Assembly (NCBI RefSeq): GCF_025152745.1
Contig: NZ_CP104040.1
Coordinates: 4,059,501-4,123,500, forward strand
Length of the DNA: 64,000 nucleotides
Source: Rhizobium sp. WSM4643
GTDB taxonomy: Bacteria > Pseudomonadota > Alphaproteobacteria > Rhizobiales > Rhizobiaceae
Direction of reading: 5' to 3'
Position numbers and translations under genes: made by a program. A model generated the notes under the pieces. It was given only the letters and a program-made list of their open reading frames with translations, had not been told where the DNA came from and did no database searches. Every line of letters begins with the position of its first letter. Position 1 is the first letter of the stretch. Shown here one piece after another: positions 55,941-64,000 of this stretch.

Positions 55941-56294
55941 GTCGCGCCTCCATCAGCCTCAACTGACAAATAAGGCGTCCGATATCATATGTCAACATTA
56001 TGGATCGGTATGGGAATGTAAGATAACGTATCATCTTTTCTTACATTATCTCAGGGGGTCGGTTTAACGTGGTTTCTCCTGCTGTGGGACAGAGCTTTGA
56101 TCTGTGGACACCCCCGCCAAGCCGTCTCGCCGGAGGAACGACAACGAATTTTGGGGCTCGCGACTTCTCCGGCACCAAAAAAGGCGGCGGGATAGCCTAT
56201 TCGAAGCGTTTTTGTGCGGGGTCGTCACGCAGTAGGCCAATGAGCGCGGCCTTTGCGTCTAGCATTGGAGACTTTTAAATCAATTCCTGCTGAA
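55941..56294. other. Intergenic region before ligase copy 2 with an inverted repeat
   Basis: At 56015-56023 and 56039-56047 a perfect 9-bp inverted repeat (AATGTAAGA and TCTTACATT) surrounds 15 bp in the divergent promoter region. Apart from that I see no gene; a 69-codon GTG frame (56069-56278) is not credible. Confidence 0.45.
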
Positions 56295-57386
56295 ATGGCA
56301 GGCATGGCAAAAGTCCCGCGTTCGCCACCCCGATCCAAACCCTTGCTTGGCCATGATAACGGTCAGCTACAAAGCAGTCCGATCCGCAAGCGAAACCGTG
56401 CGCAACCGCAACTGTTATTCGATCCCATGCCGGATCGTGTCGAACCAGCATTGGCAGCGTTGAAGGCAAAGGCACCGGCGGGCAACTTCGGGTGGGAGAT
56501 AAAGTGGGACGGATACCGTCTTGCCGTCCATATCGAACCCAAGGGGGTCCGCTTGCTGACACGCGGCGGGTATAACTGGGTGGATCGGTTCCCTGCGATT
56601 GCGGAAGCTGCCCGCGAGCTTGGACCGGCCACGATGATCCTGGACGGTGAAGCGGTCATGCTCGATGAGCAAGGTCGCAGTGGCTTCAACCTCCTGCAGG
56701 CATCTCTCGGCGCGGATGGCCGGAAGAGTGGCAACCTGACGTCGCCAGCAATCTTATACGCATTCGACATCTTATACCTAGATGGGCACGACCTGCGGGG
56801 GCTCGATTACCAGGAACGGCGGCATCTGCTCGAAGATGCCCTTGCTGGTCACGAGGGAGCGATCCGTCTGTCTGAGGAGGTAGATGCCGACCCCTCCGCG
56901 CTATTGGAACATGCATGTCGCCTTGGCGTCGAAGGCATTGTCGGCAAAAATCGGGACAGCAAATATCGATCCGGTAGAACCGGCGACTGGGTAAAACTGA
57001 AATGTGTTTCAAGCGAAGGTTTTATGATCGTCGGATACGAACCAAGCAATGGGGCCCATGGCGGCTTTGCGTCACTCCTGTTGGCCGCCTACAAGGGTAA
57101 CGATCTTATATACGTCGGATCCGTCGGCACGGGTTTTAAAGAATCCCAAACGTTGCAGCTTCGGAAAATGATGGACAAGCTACTTTGGAAGCGAAGGCAA
57201 CCACCAGTGCCATATTCCGGAAAGCATCAGGTCATATGGCTCCAGCCCACCCTCATTGCTGAAGTCGAATTCAGGGCATGGACAACCGACGGCAAGCTCC
57301 GACACCCCGCGTACAAAGGTTTGCGTGAGGTGCAGGATAATGCCGATGTTTATCGGATCAAGGATGGAGATGACGAGGGAGCATGA
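56295..57386 (+). CDS. ATP-dependent DNA ligase, stand-alone LigD-type (copy 2)
   Basis: 363 residues from ATG 56295 (ATG 56304 also plausible; a TTG at 56253 is less likely). Nucleophile Lys is in EIKWDGYRLAVH, followed by RGGYNWVDRFPAIAE, ILDGEAVMLDEQGRSGF, GIVGKNRDSKY and the OB domain (PTLIAEVEFRAWTTDGKLRHPAYKGLR). It is clearly paralogous to copy 1 along its whole length, with diverged DNA, so the duplication is not recent. It is 82 bp upstream of a GIY-YIG gene on the same strand. Confidence 0.9.
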   Translation: MAGMAKVPRSPPRSKPLLGHDNGQLQSSPIRKRNRAQPQLLFDPMPDRVEPALAALKAKAPAGNFGWEIKWDGYRLAVHIEPKGVRLLTRGGYNWVDRFPAIAEAARELGPATMILDGEAVMLDEQGRSGFNLLQASLGADGRKSGNLTSPAILYAFDILYLDGHDLRGLDYQERRHLLEDALAGHEGAIRLSEEVDADPSALLEHACRLGVEGIVGKNRDSKYRSGRTGDWVKLKCVSSEGFMIVGYEPSNGAHGGFASLLLAAYKGNDLIYVGSVGTGFKESQTLQLRKMMDKLLWKRRQPPVPYSGKHQVIWLQPTLIAEVEFRAWTTDGKLRHPAYKGLREVQDNADVYRIKDGDDEGA

Positions 57387-57468
57387 AGTCGCCGTCTTGG
57401 GGCAACGTCAACCGGATTTTTACCCTGTGCATTCGCGGATTGCGGGAGGAAAAAGCTGATCTCGGACA

Positions 57469-58311
57469 GTGGGTTGCCGGGTGCTGACCTTCGCGACCCT
57501 TCTCGATCTAGCTGGCATTGCTCGTAGCTCCGTGCGGCTTCTGCGACATCAGGACAACCGCCACCCCGGCCATCCGTCACCCTATGCCCTCTGGCGGGAT
57601 AACCGCCCTCGTTTCGAGGAATATCAGGCGACACAGGGGTTCGGTGACGCTCTCGACCTCAAGGCTCCCATCTGGGCGTCTTTCGTCGGTGTCCCCGGCC
57701 GAGAAACCCTCTTCGTAGGGCTTTATACCGCCGAGCTGATTGGAGCCCTTCCCGAAGATCGCGCTCATCCCATTACTGGCGGGATTGAACCGGCCGGGAG
57801 TTGCAATCTCTATCGCCTCGATCCGAAGCCAGAGCTGTCGGAATATGCGGGTCGCCTTTGGATCGAATGGGGCAAAGGCTATCGAGCTTGGATACAGCGA
57901 GGCGACCGAGTTCCAAAGCCCATCGTCGAGCTTCGACGCGCCTTCGGAGAAGACCCTTTCCCTGGCTTTTCCGCGTTGATCCTCAATTTGTCCGAGATAG
58001 AGACAATCCCGGCAAGCTGGTGGGCTGCACTGTCCTCCACAAGAGGCATCTACCTGCTCTCGTGCCCTCGTACCCGAGAACAGTATGTCGGCATGGCATC
58101 TGGTTCTGACGGGTTCATGGGAAGATGGCGAGAGTATTTCGCGACGGGTCACGGGGGAAACATCGGCCTGAAAAGCCGTGATCCAAGCGATTATCGCGTC
58201 TCAATCCTCGAAACAGTTGGAAGCGCCGCTACGGTCAACGACATGTTGGCCTTGGAAACGCGCTGGAAAACAAAATTACTCAGCCGCGAAATGGGCCTAA
58301 ACCGGAATTAG
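57469..58311 (+). CDS. GIY-YIG nuclease family protein
   Basis: 280 residues from GTG 57469 (GTG 57481 possible). The N-terminal 190 residues, with WRDNRPRFEEYQATQGF and LWIEWGKGYRAWIQRGDR, are not recognised. The C-terminal domain has GIYLLSCPRTREQYVGMASG (GIY and YVG elements), a conserved Arg in GRWREYF, and a catalytic-type Glu in LALETRWKTKLLSREMGLN. It should cut DNA. Directly follows ligase copy 2, so the pair may act together. Confidence 0.8.
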   Translation: MGCRVLTFATLLDLAGIARSSVRLLRHQDNRHPGHPSPYALWRDNRPRFEEYQATQGFGDALDLKAPIWASFVGVPGRETLFVGLYTAELIGALPEDRAHPITGGIEPAGSCNLYRLDPKPELSEYAGRLWIEWGKGYRAWIQRGDRVPKPIVELRRAFGEDPFPGFSALILNLSEIETIPASWWAALSSTRGIYLLSCPRTREQYVGMASGSDGFMGRWREYFATGHGGNIGLKSRDPSDYRVSILETVGSAATVNDMLALETRWKTKLLSREMGLNRN

Positions 58312-58512
58312 CTCATTCATTCAGCGCCTTACGCACAGCAAGGCAATTCGATTTTTGTGGATAGATTACCTTGTAAAGACGAGGTCAGCGCAGTGTTGCA
58401 AGGAAATCTAAACGAAAATCGCAAGGAAATGCAGCCAAAAGTGCGCCGATAACGCCACGTTAATCGCCAGCAATTCAGGTGTTGCTATACCTGGATTGCG
58501 GAGAGTGACAAA

Positions 58513-58779
58513 ATGATTTGGGTTTTCTTTGCGCTCGTCGGTCTCGCGCCAACGATTTTTTGTTTTTACCGATATGAGGCTGCCCATAGTCGTTATCTAG
58601 AGCTAACCAACTACGGGATTCCTGATTCCCTTGGATTGTACCCGAAGCGAGAGGGGCCAGCTCCATCAGCTTTTCCTTACATTGCGTGGTATGTGGTAGG
58701 GTGGATTTGCCTGTTCGCAGAGACAGGCTTTGTCGCCAGAGCATATAGCAGCCAATTCTGGTACTCTTGGCTGCATTAG
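58513..58779 (+). CDS. Small hypothetical membrane protein
   Basis: 88 residues, ATG 58513. Two hydrophobic segments (MIWVFFALVGLAPTIFCFY and FPYIAWYVVGWICLFAETGFV) flank a short loop. No family recognised; it could be a small membrane effector or simply an orphan. Confidence 0.45.
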   Translation: MIWVFFALVGLAPTIFCFYRYEAAHSRYLELTNYGIPDSLGLYPKREGPAPSAFPYIAWYVVGWICLFAETGFVARAYSSQFWYSWLH

Positions 58780-59053
58780 CGAATCGAATACCTACTCCTA
58801 AGAACAAGCGGCGACTCAGCGGGTTGTGCTTTCGAAATTCGGGCGTATTGCCCAGTCGTCGCCCAATACGATCCAACTGATTTGCCCGCATGGGGGTGCC
58901 TGGAGTAGGCATACAGGCAAATCAGCCAGTGATGGTAACCCAACCCCCAAATATTTAGGGGTTGCGCAGCGCCTGCTGGAGAACCTCCCTTCGCTCGGGC
59001 AGAAGCCGATCAAAGATCGGGCTATCGAGCCAATGTGGGAGAAGAACAGACGA

Positions 59054-60031
59054 TTAAGGTGTCGGTTGAAACCGCTGCATGCCCCCTTGCTGGATGAAAC
59101 TCGCATAATCGCTAAAGGTCTGCTTCCGAAGGGGACTGACAATTTCCAGCTCCGTTATACGCTGCCCCGTTTCGTAGATTGAAACGAAGAACTCCGCTCC
59201 TGAATCCGGTAAGTTCAAGACTTCGTGGTATATCGACGCAACTTCGACCCGCACGTTTAGATCGATCATGTCAAGGAGGCTTGCAAGGACTTCGTCGCAG
59301 TACCCAAGAAGCTCCTCGCCCGGCAAGAATGCCCAAAGCTGAACTTCATCATGAGGATACTCGTTCAGGAACGCAACGTACGCCGCCTTTTTCGCTGGCG
59401 GACGTTCACCACGCTGTGGTTGGTACCTGCGTTTGCCCGCAAGCCGCCATGGTGGATGACCGGCCCCCTCGATGCGATCAGCGAATTTGGTCTGCCTTGG
59501 CCCAGCGCCCGCCTCGGTGCGTTCCAGGTGCCACCAGCCGTCCGACCCGGCCTCGTACATGAGGCGGAGGCCGTGGCTCTCATTCAACCCCGCGTCCTTA
59601 AGAACCCGGAGGTACTCTGCAGCCCTCCGGTCTAGCTCTTGCGGTGACACATGCATGCGGTGCTTTGAAGCTCGCACATAGACCCGTTGGACTATTTCCG
59701 AGCGCTCGCCAAAACCCCACCAGCCGCCGTACCGCAGGGTATCCACAATCTTCACAGCTTCTTCGCGACTGAAATCATTGTCAGCGATTGCGGCCACGTA
59801 CTGCTCGTACCGCTTTGTTGCCACTTCGGGAGAAACAGATCGATCCGGAATTGACGGATCAGCGTAGCCGATCACTTTGACCAGGTCTTCGTACTCCTCG
59901 TAGCCGAAGGCCCGCGAGACAACCGTTAGCGCATTCATCAATTTGATGGTGTCACCCCATGAACGCACTTCTTTGGCTAATTTTTTCGCAAGTCCTCTGA
60001 CGGCATCTGTATCGTTGAAATAAATTTGCAT
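59054..60031 (-). CDS. Hypothetical protein with glyoxalase-related-like N-terminus
   Basis: 325 residues. The start (AVRGLAKKLAKEVRSWGDTI, then LMNALTVVSRAFGYEEYEDL) resembles the short helical unit found at the ends of several glyoxalase-related (GRP) accessory proteins. The centre and C-terminus have no recognised family. It is the last gene of the island before the tRNA, 80 bp away and divergent. Confidence 0.55.
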   Translation of the reverse strand: MQIYFNDTDAVRGLAKKLAKEVRSWGDTIKLMNALTVVSRAFGYEEYEDLVKVIGYADPSIPDRSVSPEVATKRYEQYVAAIADNDFSREEAVKIVDTLRYGGWWGFGERSEIVQRVYVRASKHRMHVSPQELDRRAAEYLRVLKDAGLNESHGLRLMYEAGSDGWWHLERTEAGAGPRQTKFADRIEGAGHPPWRLAGKRRYQPQRGERPPAKKAAYVAFLNEYPHDEVQLWAFLPGEELLGYCDEVLASLLDMIDLNVRVEVASIYHEVLNLPDSGAEFFVSIYETGQRITELEIVSPLRKQTFSDYASFIQQGGMQRFQPTP

Positions 60032-60117
60032 TTGTCACCCGTTCTCAAAGTTGGAGTGGGAGGGCAAACGGCACTTGCGCTTTTTCCCCTGTCGTCTAAA
60101 AGCGGTTGCAGTGTCCA

Positions 60118-60139
60118 CGTAGCTCAGCAGGATAGAGCA
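60118..60139 (+). repeat. attR-like 22-bp direct repeat, right island boundary
   Basis: Identical to 19286-19307. It covers the end of the acceptor stem and the D-arm of the intact tRNA-Arg(CCU) gene. The preceding bases are also similar between the two sites (TGCA, GTG, TCC with 1-bp gaps). So the present functional copy has gained its upstream sequence from the island side. Confidence 0.75.
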
Positions 60140-60149
60140 CAGGATTCCT

Positions 60150-60368
60150 ATGAAATTGGGGGTTGCGATTGGAAACACCGCAACCGATCTGCTCAAAGTC
60201 GGGGAACGCTTCGCTGAACTCTCAGCATGCCAATCCCGAGCCAAGCTCCAGGGAAACCTGGTGAAGGTGTAGAGACTGGATGGGCAGCACCTAAAGGTCC
60301 TCGGGCCAATGGTGAAGGGACAGTCCAGACCACGAACGCTCTGCGGCGGCGAAAGCCGAAGTGGTATG
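60150..60368 (+). ncRNA. Self-splicing group I intron (tRNA-Arg type)
   Basis: 219 nt. The 5' splice site follows U (anticodon CCU) and a GGGGG guide can pair with the end of the 5' exon (UUCCU) to form P1. The core has TAGAGACTGG and ACAGTCCAGACC elements (R- and S-like strands of P7), and the intron ends in G. It matches the small introns described in tRNA-Arg(CCU) of Agrobacterium and relatives. It contains no reading frame. Confidence 0.85.
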
Positions 60369-60430
60369 AATCCTGGGGTCGGAGGTTCGAATCCTCTCGT
60401 GGACACCAATTTCCTGCTGACTTCTTATGA

Positions 60431-61114
60431 TTATTCATCACCACGAGACTCTTTTCGTTCGCGGGTTGCGGCATCAGCAAAGCGCGTTAAACCCTCAAAG
60501 AGGGGTCTATCCATGATGATTGTTTCCGGCGGTGAATTGCGGGTAACAACCAGTCCAAACTCGCTGACCTCGAAGCCGTCTATGGTTACGTTCCTTAACC
60601 AGTCGGAAAGATCGTCAATGAAGTCGAAGTCACCACTCTGCACACGATCAGCATTTATTGGGACATTGTCCGTGACAAGCTGCTTTAACCCTTTGACTGT
60701 CTCGTTCAGTTCTCTGCAGAGGCGTTGAAGACTGCGGATGTTATACTGAGAGTTCGTATCGAGAGCTGCCGGGTCCCAAGCCAAAAGCTCTTCGGCAACA
60801 GTTGATGGCTCATTCTCGAGGTTGTTAATGTCTCGGTATGCTTTCCGCCATATCCCCAGCATCGTGCCGTAATCGTTGTAGATTGTCTGAGCAGATGGGA
60901 AGTTTTCGAATTCAAACGGCTTTGATCCCGACAACTCAGAGATTTCCTTTGCGCTGGGCATTATCGGTCGGCGACGCGAGACCAAGTGCTTACACACAAG
61001 ATATATTCTGTGGTTATTGGAGCGCCTTATCGTTCTGTTTGACGGAATACTTTCAACTATCCTGATGGCTTCGTCTTCTGCCCAGGCCAGAACAATGCTT
61101 TTACGGGTTGCCAT
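60431..61114 (-). CDS. GmtX-like protein
   Basis: 227 residues. It starts 5 bp after the stop of the large recombinase gene on the same strand. MPSAKEISELSGSKPFEFENFPSAQTIYNDYGTMLGIWRKAYRDI resembles, from memory, GmtX of the gamma-mobile-trio module (a DNA-binding-like unit with short helices). The rest is helical (DTNSQYNIRSLQRLCRELNE). It ends 23 bp from the tRNA-Arg 3' end, the usual place of integration genes. The name rests on arrangement and motif memory. Confidence 0.5.
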   Translation of the reverse strand: MATRKSIVLAWAEDEAIRIVESIPSNRTIRRSNNHRIYLVCKHLVSRRRPIMPSAKEISELSGSKPFEFENFPSAQTIYNDYGTMLGIWRKAYRDINNLENEPSTVAEELLAWDPAALDTNSQYNIRSLQRLCRELNETVKGLKQLVTDNVPINADRVQSGDFDFIDDLSDWLRNVTIDGFEVSEFGLVVTRNSPPETIIMDRPLFEGLTRFADAATRERKESRGDE

Positions 61115-61119
61115 TATTT

Positions 61120-64000
61120 TTAGCTCAAGACTAGATTTCTGGAGTTCTGAGAAATTGCATTTGGCGGCTGATGGATGATGCTTTTTGCGAGGATGTCCTC
61201 TACTTGATTGGCAATCTCCAGATCGCGAAGTGATAGCTTCCCGTCACGTAGTGCGGTAATCTCATCGCTTCGAAACCTCTCTAGCAAGAATTTCGAAAAC
61301 AGATCGCCGCAGGCAACGCGTTCTTCGTCGGTTATGTCGGCTCGCAACGACAGCGGCAGAATTCCAGATTTGAAGAGAATTTGGTCGAGCGTCTTTTGCT
61401 TCAGAGCTTCAAGTTCATCGCTGTGAAGAATGGAATAGACTCTGCTGGCAGCTGTTAAGACGGCTGCCTGTTCAAAATCGCTCACCTCCTTGAAAACCAC
61501 AGCGCTCCCGTTGGGGTTCATCAAGCTCTGGTCTGGTCGTTGTTCGATCCCACGGTCCGCCGCAAGTATCTTTGCCGCCGAGGTCAAATGAATGACTGTG
61601 CGATATATCGCTTCGTCAACGATCTCGATGTGGTCTTTGACCTCATTGTTTTCGATTCTTAATCGGTCAATGGTCTGACGATAAACTTCGTTAGACAAAT
61701 CACCGGTCCGACGACGTTCGCGAAGTGTGTTCAGCTTTCGCCGCTGATCGGCTTGCTGAACTGCGAGTCGTTTTCGTTTCGCGAGCAACGAACTTCCGAA
61801 AAGTTCCAAGGGAATAATAAAAGGAGGCCCAGAGATAAGATGCCTGCACATAATGCAGTTACGGGGGCCGCCCGCGACCGGTCCGTAGACATTTTTGGAC
61901 GTCGCCCCCTTTACGTTCTCTTTTCGTAAAAGTGGGCCACCGTCATTACATCTGGTCCCGTCGAACGGGCACACCCCGATGTCGCTGTTGCAAAACTGAA
62001 CACGGTCCGCCGTTGCGACCGCTTCCTCAAGCGAGGTATGCTCAGTGAACGTCGTCTTAAGTCGCGCCTCTTCAATTTTCATGTTGCGGAAGTCATTCAT
62101 AAACTCCCGCACGGCGATGGACTGAGTTTCGACCGCTGCCTTCTCAAGCATATTGTGGATCGTCGATGCATCATACAATACGTAGTAAAGCGTCATGATG
62201 ATGGAGGCGTGGCCTGCCACCATCTCGCTCAGGATGTCGATAGGTATACCGGCTCTGTAGAGATTGGTAATGCCCCGAACTCTCATGCCGTGTGGCGTGT
62301 AAATGGATTTTTGCGGCTGTCCGGTTTTTTCGTTGTACTTGACGACTATGGTAACCTGGTCGTCGGGATTCAGCTCGTTCCAAACACGTTCGACCTCCAT
62401 CATCAGGAAGTTCCAGCTCAGATTGATATCCGCTGCGGTTGGAGGTCGACCTGAATAGGGCTGCCATCCATCAGGAAGAGTTCGGAAAAGTGCGAAGATA
62501 TCAGGGAGACGAGCCTTTGCGCGGGCAGAATACTCTTTTGGATCGTCCAAATAATCATCTGGCCCCACCGGTGATTTGACCGGATTGAACTTAAGTTGCC
62601 ATTCGAGAAGCTCAAAAAGTCGCAAGTGAAGCTCTTCGGCCATCCATGGGATACCGTAGGGAGACCCAGTTTTGTTCGTATTCACAAAGAAGCCGGTTAT
62701 CGCGGGCGAGACTTCTTCATATAGTAGTGCATAGCCACGGGACTGAGGGGTCGAAAGCTTGTCGCGTGTTGCCCAAAATCCTGCATTTTCCGATGGATTG
62801 GTCTCCCAAGCCATTGTTGTGGCATTAAATCGGCGCAAGTCCCCCTCGCCAGAGTCCAGGCGACGCCATTGCGCCATACGAAGGGGTAGATCAAAGGCGC
62901 ACCGCAAAAGTGTTGGAATCACAGGACAATAAACTTCCATCCATTGCCCGGATACAAAAGCGTTCTTCTTGAAAAATGACTGCCTACCGGCCCATCCGTT
63001 TTCACCCTCGTCCAAAATTTGCTTCGCAATATAATAGAGCCGTTCGGGTAGGGGCCGAGAACGAGCGCGAGGGTGCTTCCTATTTCCCAAATCATCAATC
63101 TGGCCTTTGATCCAATTGACGTCATCTTCAGTAACGAGGGGATAGAGCGCGATACCGTCGGAAGACTCGCGCAATTCAGCTATGACATAATTTTGGAATT
63201 GCTGGAGCTGCCTAATCTTGTCTAGGCACTTGCGAGTAACTCCGAAGCGTTTCGTGTAATTCTCAGCCACTTCTCGGCGCTCTAGCCTTATTTGGAGAGC
63301 TTCGAAAAGGGACGAGTGACCTGCCTCAGCAAGGTAAACGTCCAGGTCCATCAGCATATTCTTGTTTAGTGTGGGCCTGGCTCTCGATGCGGCAGCGTAC
63401 TTAGAATAGTGCGAAAGAAGGTCCGCTTGCAAAGGCGTGGGACGCCCTTGGATGGCTGCCCATGTCGGTTTATTTCCGTTTGCCAGCCGTGATTGCGAGG
63501 CATGCTTTAGAAGGCTGTCATCTTCGTAATATCGGGCAAATGCCTGGGCGATCTCCTTTAGGCATTGATGCATACGAGCATTTTTGCCGACCAAATCGGT
63601 GCGCCATCGAAGACCGTCAGGGGTGCGCCAAAACGCAAGCCAAGATAGAATCAAATCTTTGGGTGCTTCATCTAAGTCTGCAAGGCCGGTCGAAGCCATA
63701 ACCAGACTAGCGATCAAGCGAAGAAGAATCCTTGCAACGTAGTCGCGTGTCTCTTGATCTTCGAGCCTCTCGGCGAAACCCATCAATCCAACTTCAGTCA
63801 GAGCTGTGAGAATTGAGTCGCCGAATTCCGTCTCTTGAACGATGCGTTCCGCAATGCGGTAGTTCGGCATTCCCTTCGAAATGAAGTAACTTGGCGAGAG
63901 GCAAACTTCTTCCTCGATCAGAAGGTCTATTTCTGCTGAAAATTGGTCTATAGTAATGAAGGCGGTTGCTGCGATGGACTGTAGACGATCTATCGCATCC
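61120..64000 (-). CDS. GmtZ-like large tyrosine recombinase (5' part outside window)
   Basis: At least 959 residues. The frame is open to position 64000 without a stop, so the true start is beyond the window; the ATG at 63870 is only an internal Met. A first Arg is in LPLRMAQWRRLDSGEGD and the core is HGMRVRGITNLYRAG followed by AGHASIIMTLYYV, giving HxxR, His and Tyr of tyrosine recombinases. A C-terminal Cys-rich segment (CNSDIGVCPFDGTRC, then CIMCRHL) and coiled coil follow. Size and order resemble GmtZ. It should catalyse integration at the adjacent tRNA. Confidence 0.75.
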   Translation of the reverse strand, partial: DAIDRLQSIAATAFITIDQFSAEIDLLIEEEVCLSPSYFISKGMPNYRIAERIVQETEFGDSILTALTEVGLMGFAERLEDQETRDYVARILLRLIASLVMASTGLADLDEAPKDLILSWLAFWRTPDGLRWRTDLVGKNARMHQCLKEIAQAFARYYEDDSLLKHASQSRLANGNKPTWAAIQGRPTPLQADLLSHYSKYAAASRARPTLNKNMLMDLDVYLAEAGHSSLFEALQIRLERREVAENYTKRFGVTRKCLDKIRQLQQFQNYVIAELRESSDGIALYPLVTEDDVNWIKGQIDDLGNRKHPRARSRPLPERLYYIAKQILDEGENGWAGRQSFFKKNAFVSGQWMEVYCPVIPTLLRCAFDLPLRMAQWRRLDSGEGDLRRFNATTMAWETNPSENAGFWATRDKLSTPQSRGYALLYEEVSPAITGFFVNTNKTGSPYGIPWMAEELHLRLFELLEWQLKFNPVKSPVGPDDYLDDPKEYSARAKARLPDIFALFRTLPDGWQPYSGRPPTAADINLSWNFLMMEVERVWNELNPDDQVTIVVKYNEKTGQPQKSIYTPHGMRVRGITNLYRAGIPIDILSEMVAGHASIIMTLYYVLYDASTIHNMLEKAAVETQSIAVREFMNDFRNMKIEEARLKTTFTEHTSLEEAVATADRVQFCNSDIGVCPFDGTRCNDGGPLLRKENVKGATSKNVYGPVAGGPRNCIMCRHLISGPPFIIPLELFGSSLLAKRKRLAVQQADQRRKLNTLRERRRTGDLSNEVYRQTIDRLRIENNEVKDHIEIVDEAIYRTVIHLTSAAKILAADRGIEQRPDQSLMNPNGSAVVFKEVSDFEQAAVLTAASRVYSILHSDELEALKQKTLDQILFKSGILPLSLRADITDEERVACGDLFSKFLLERFRSDEITALRDGKLSLRDLEIANQVEDILAKSIIHQPPNAISQNSRNLVLS

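Larger units (their letters stand above)
60113..60408 (+). tRNA. tRNA-Arg(CCU) interrupted by a group I intron
   Basis: The 5' exon (60113-60149) and 3' exon (60369-60408, including CCA) form a complete 77-nt tRNA. The acceptor stem is GTCCACG/CGTGGAC, the anticodon stem CAGGA/TCCTG, and the loop TTCCTAA gives anticodon CCU. The intron sits directly after the anticodon. It is the right boundary of the island; the first 27 bp include the 22-bp repeat shared with the left boundary. Confidence 0.92.

Noticed and set aside
58826..59182. A 118-codon plus-strand frame between the small membrane protein and the island's last gene
   Set aside because: It overlaps the 3' end of the gene at 59054-60031, starts with GTG without a clear ribosome-binding site, and matches no family. 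It might be a decayed gene, but support is too weak to list as CDS.
19308..60112. An integrase gene inside the 40.8-kb island
   Set aside because: I read all credible genes on both strands and found no tyrosine or serine recombinase or transposase, so mobility must come from outside this interval or has been lost.
1..64000. CRISPR arrays, rRNA genes, insertion sequences
   Set aside because: No regularly spaced repeats, no rRNA signatures and no transposase genes were seen.

Overview
The window reads as a chromosomal segment of a Rhizobium-type alphaproteobacterium, most like the R. leguminosarum/R. etli group. This is an inference from gene content and style and was not checked by a database search. 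The main grounds are the aerobic cobaltochelatase pair cobS-cobT, the order aroK-aroB-corC-bolA-dnaJ-cobST, an alphaproteobacterial LexA box (GTTC-N7-GTTC), a palindromic intergenic repeat of a kind I recall from rhizobia, and a tRNA-Arg(CCU) carrying a small group I intron, as described for Agrobacterium.

Region 1 (1-19.28 kb) is GC-rich core chromosome. In order it holds a DMT exporter (partial), a DUF3108 protein, rpmB, a VUT/YhhQ transporter, a P-loop kinase-like protein, an esterase-like phytase-family protein, cobT, cobS, a DnaJ-domain protein, bolA, a CNNM/CorC protein, aroB, aroK, a small membrane protein, xerD, accA, an L,D-transpeptidase lipoprotein, a TusA-like protein, a CobW GTPase, a D,D-carboxypeptidase and an M20 amidohydrolase.

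Region 2 (19.28-60.14 kb) is a roughly 40.8-kb accessory island between two exact 22-bp direct repeats. The right copy is the 5' part of the intact tRNA-Arg(CCU) gene; the left copy is a tRNA fragment directly after the core terminator. The cargo is mostly conflict and DNA-damage functions: a DUF6634-like protein with a soluble AAA/M41 protease, a metallophosphoesterase, a TIR domain fused to a PhyR-type receiver whose phospho-acceptor is Glu instead of Asp, a Shedu nuclease, two paralogous LigD-type ligases (each next to a nuclease gene), an SRAP/HMCES protein, an imuA-imuB-dnaE2 mutasome under a LexA box with dinB beside it, an MBL-fold/membrane protein pair, a zinc-finger RES-domain protein, a DUF5131/TcmP pair, DarTG, a ParA/RHH partition pair with an operator array, a degenerate-looking tRNA-Val(UAC), a DUF2806 protein and a lytic transglycosylase lipoprotein. 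I found no integrase inside this interval.

Region 3 (60.4-64.0 kb) lies directly beyond the tRNA 3' end. It has two leftward genes resembling GmtX and GmtZ of the gamma-mobile-trio recombination module. The large recombinase reading frame runs off the window edge, so a second element, or the recombination end of a composite one, continues past 64 kb.

The most promising undescribed units are the 20.1-25.8 kb cluster (protease, phosphoesterase, TIR-receiver), the repeated ligase-plus-nuclease arrangement, the MBL-fold/membrane pair, and a GMT-like module in an alphaproteobacterium beside an intron-bearing tRNA.
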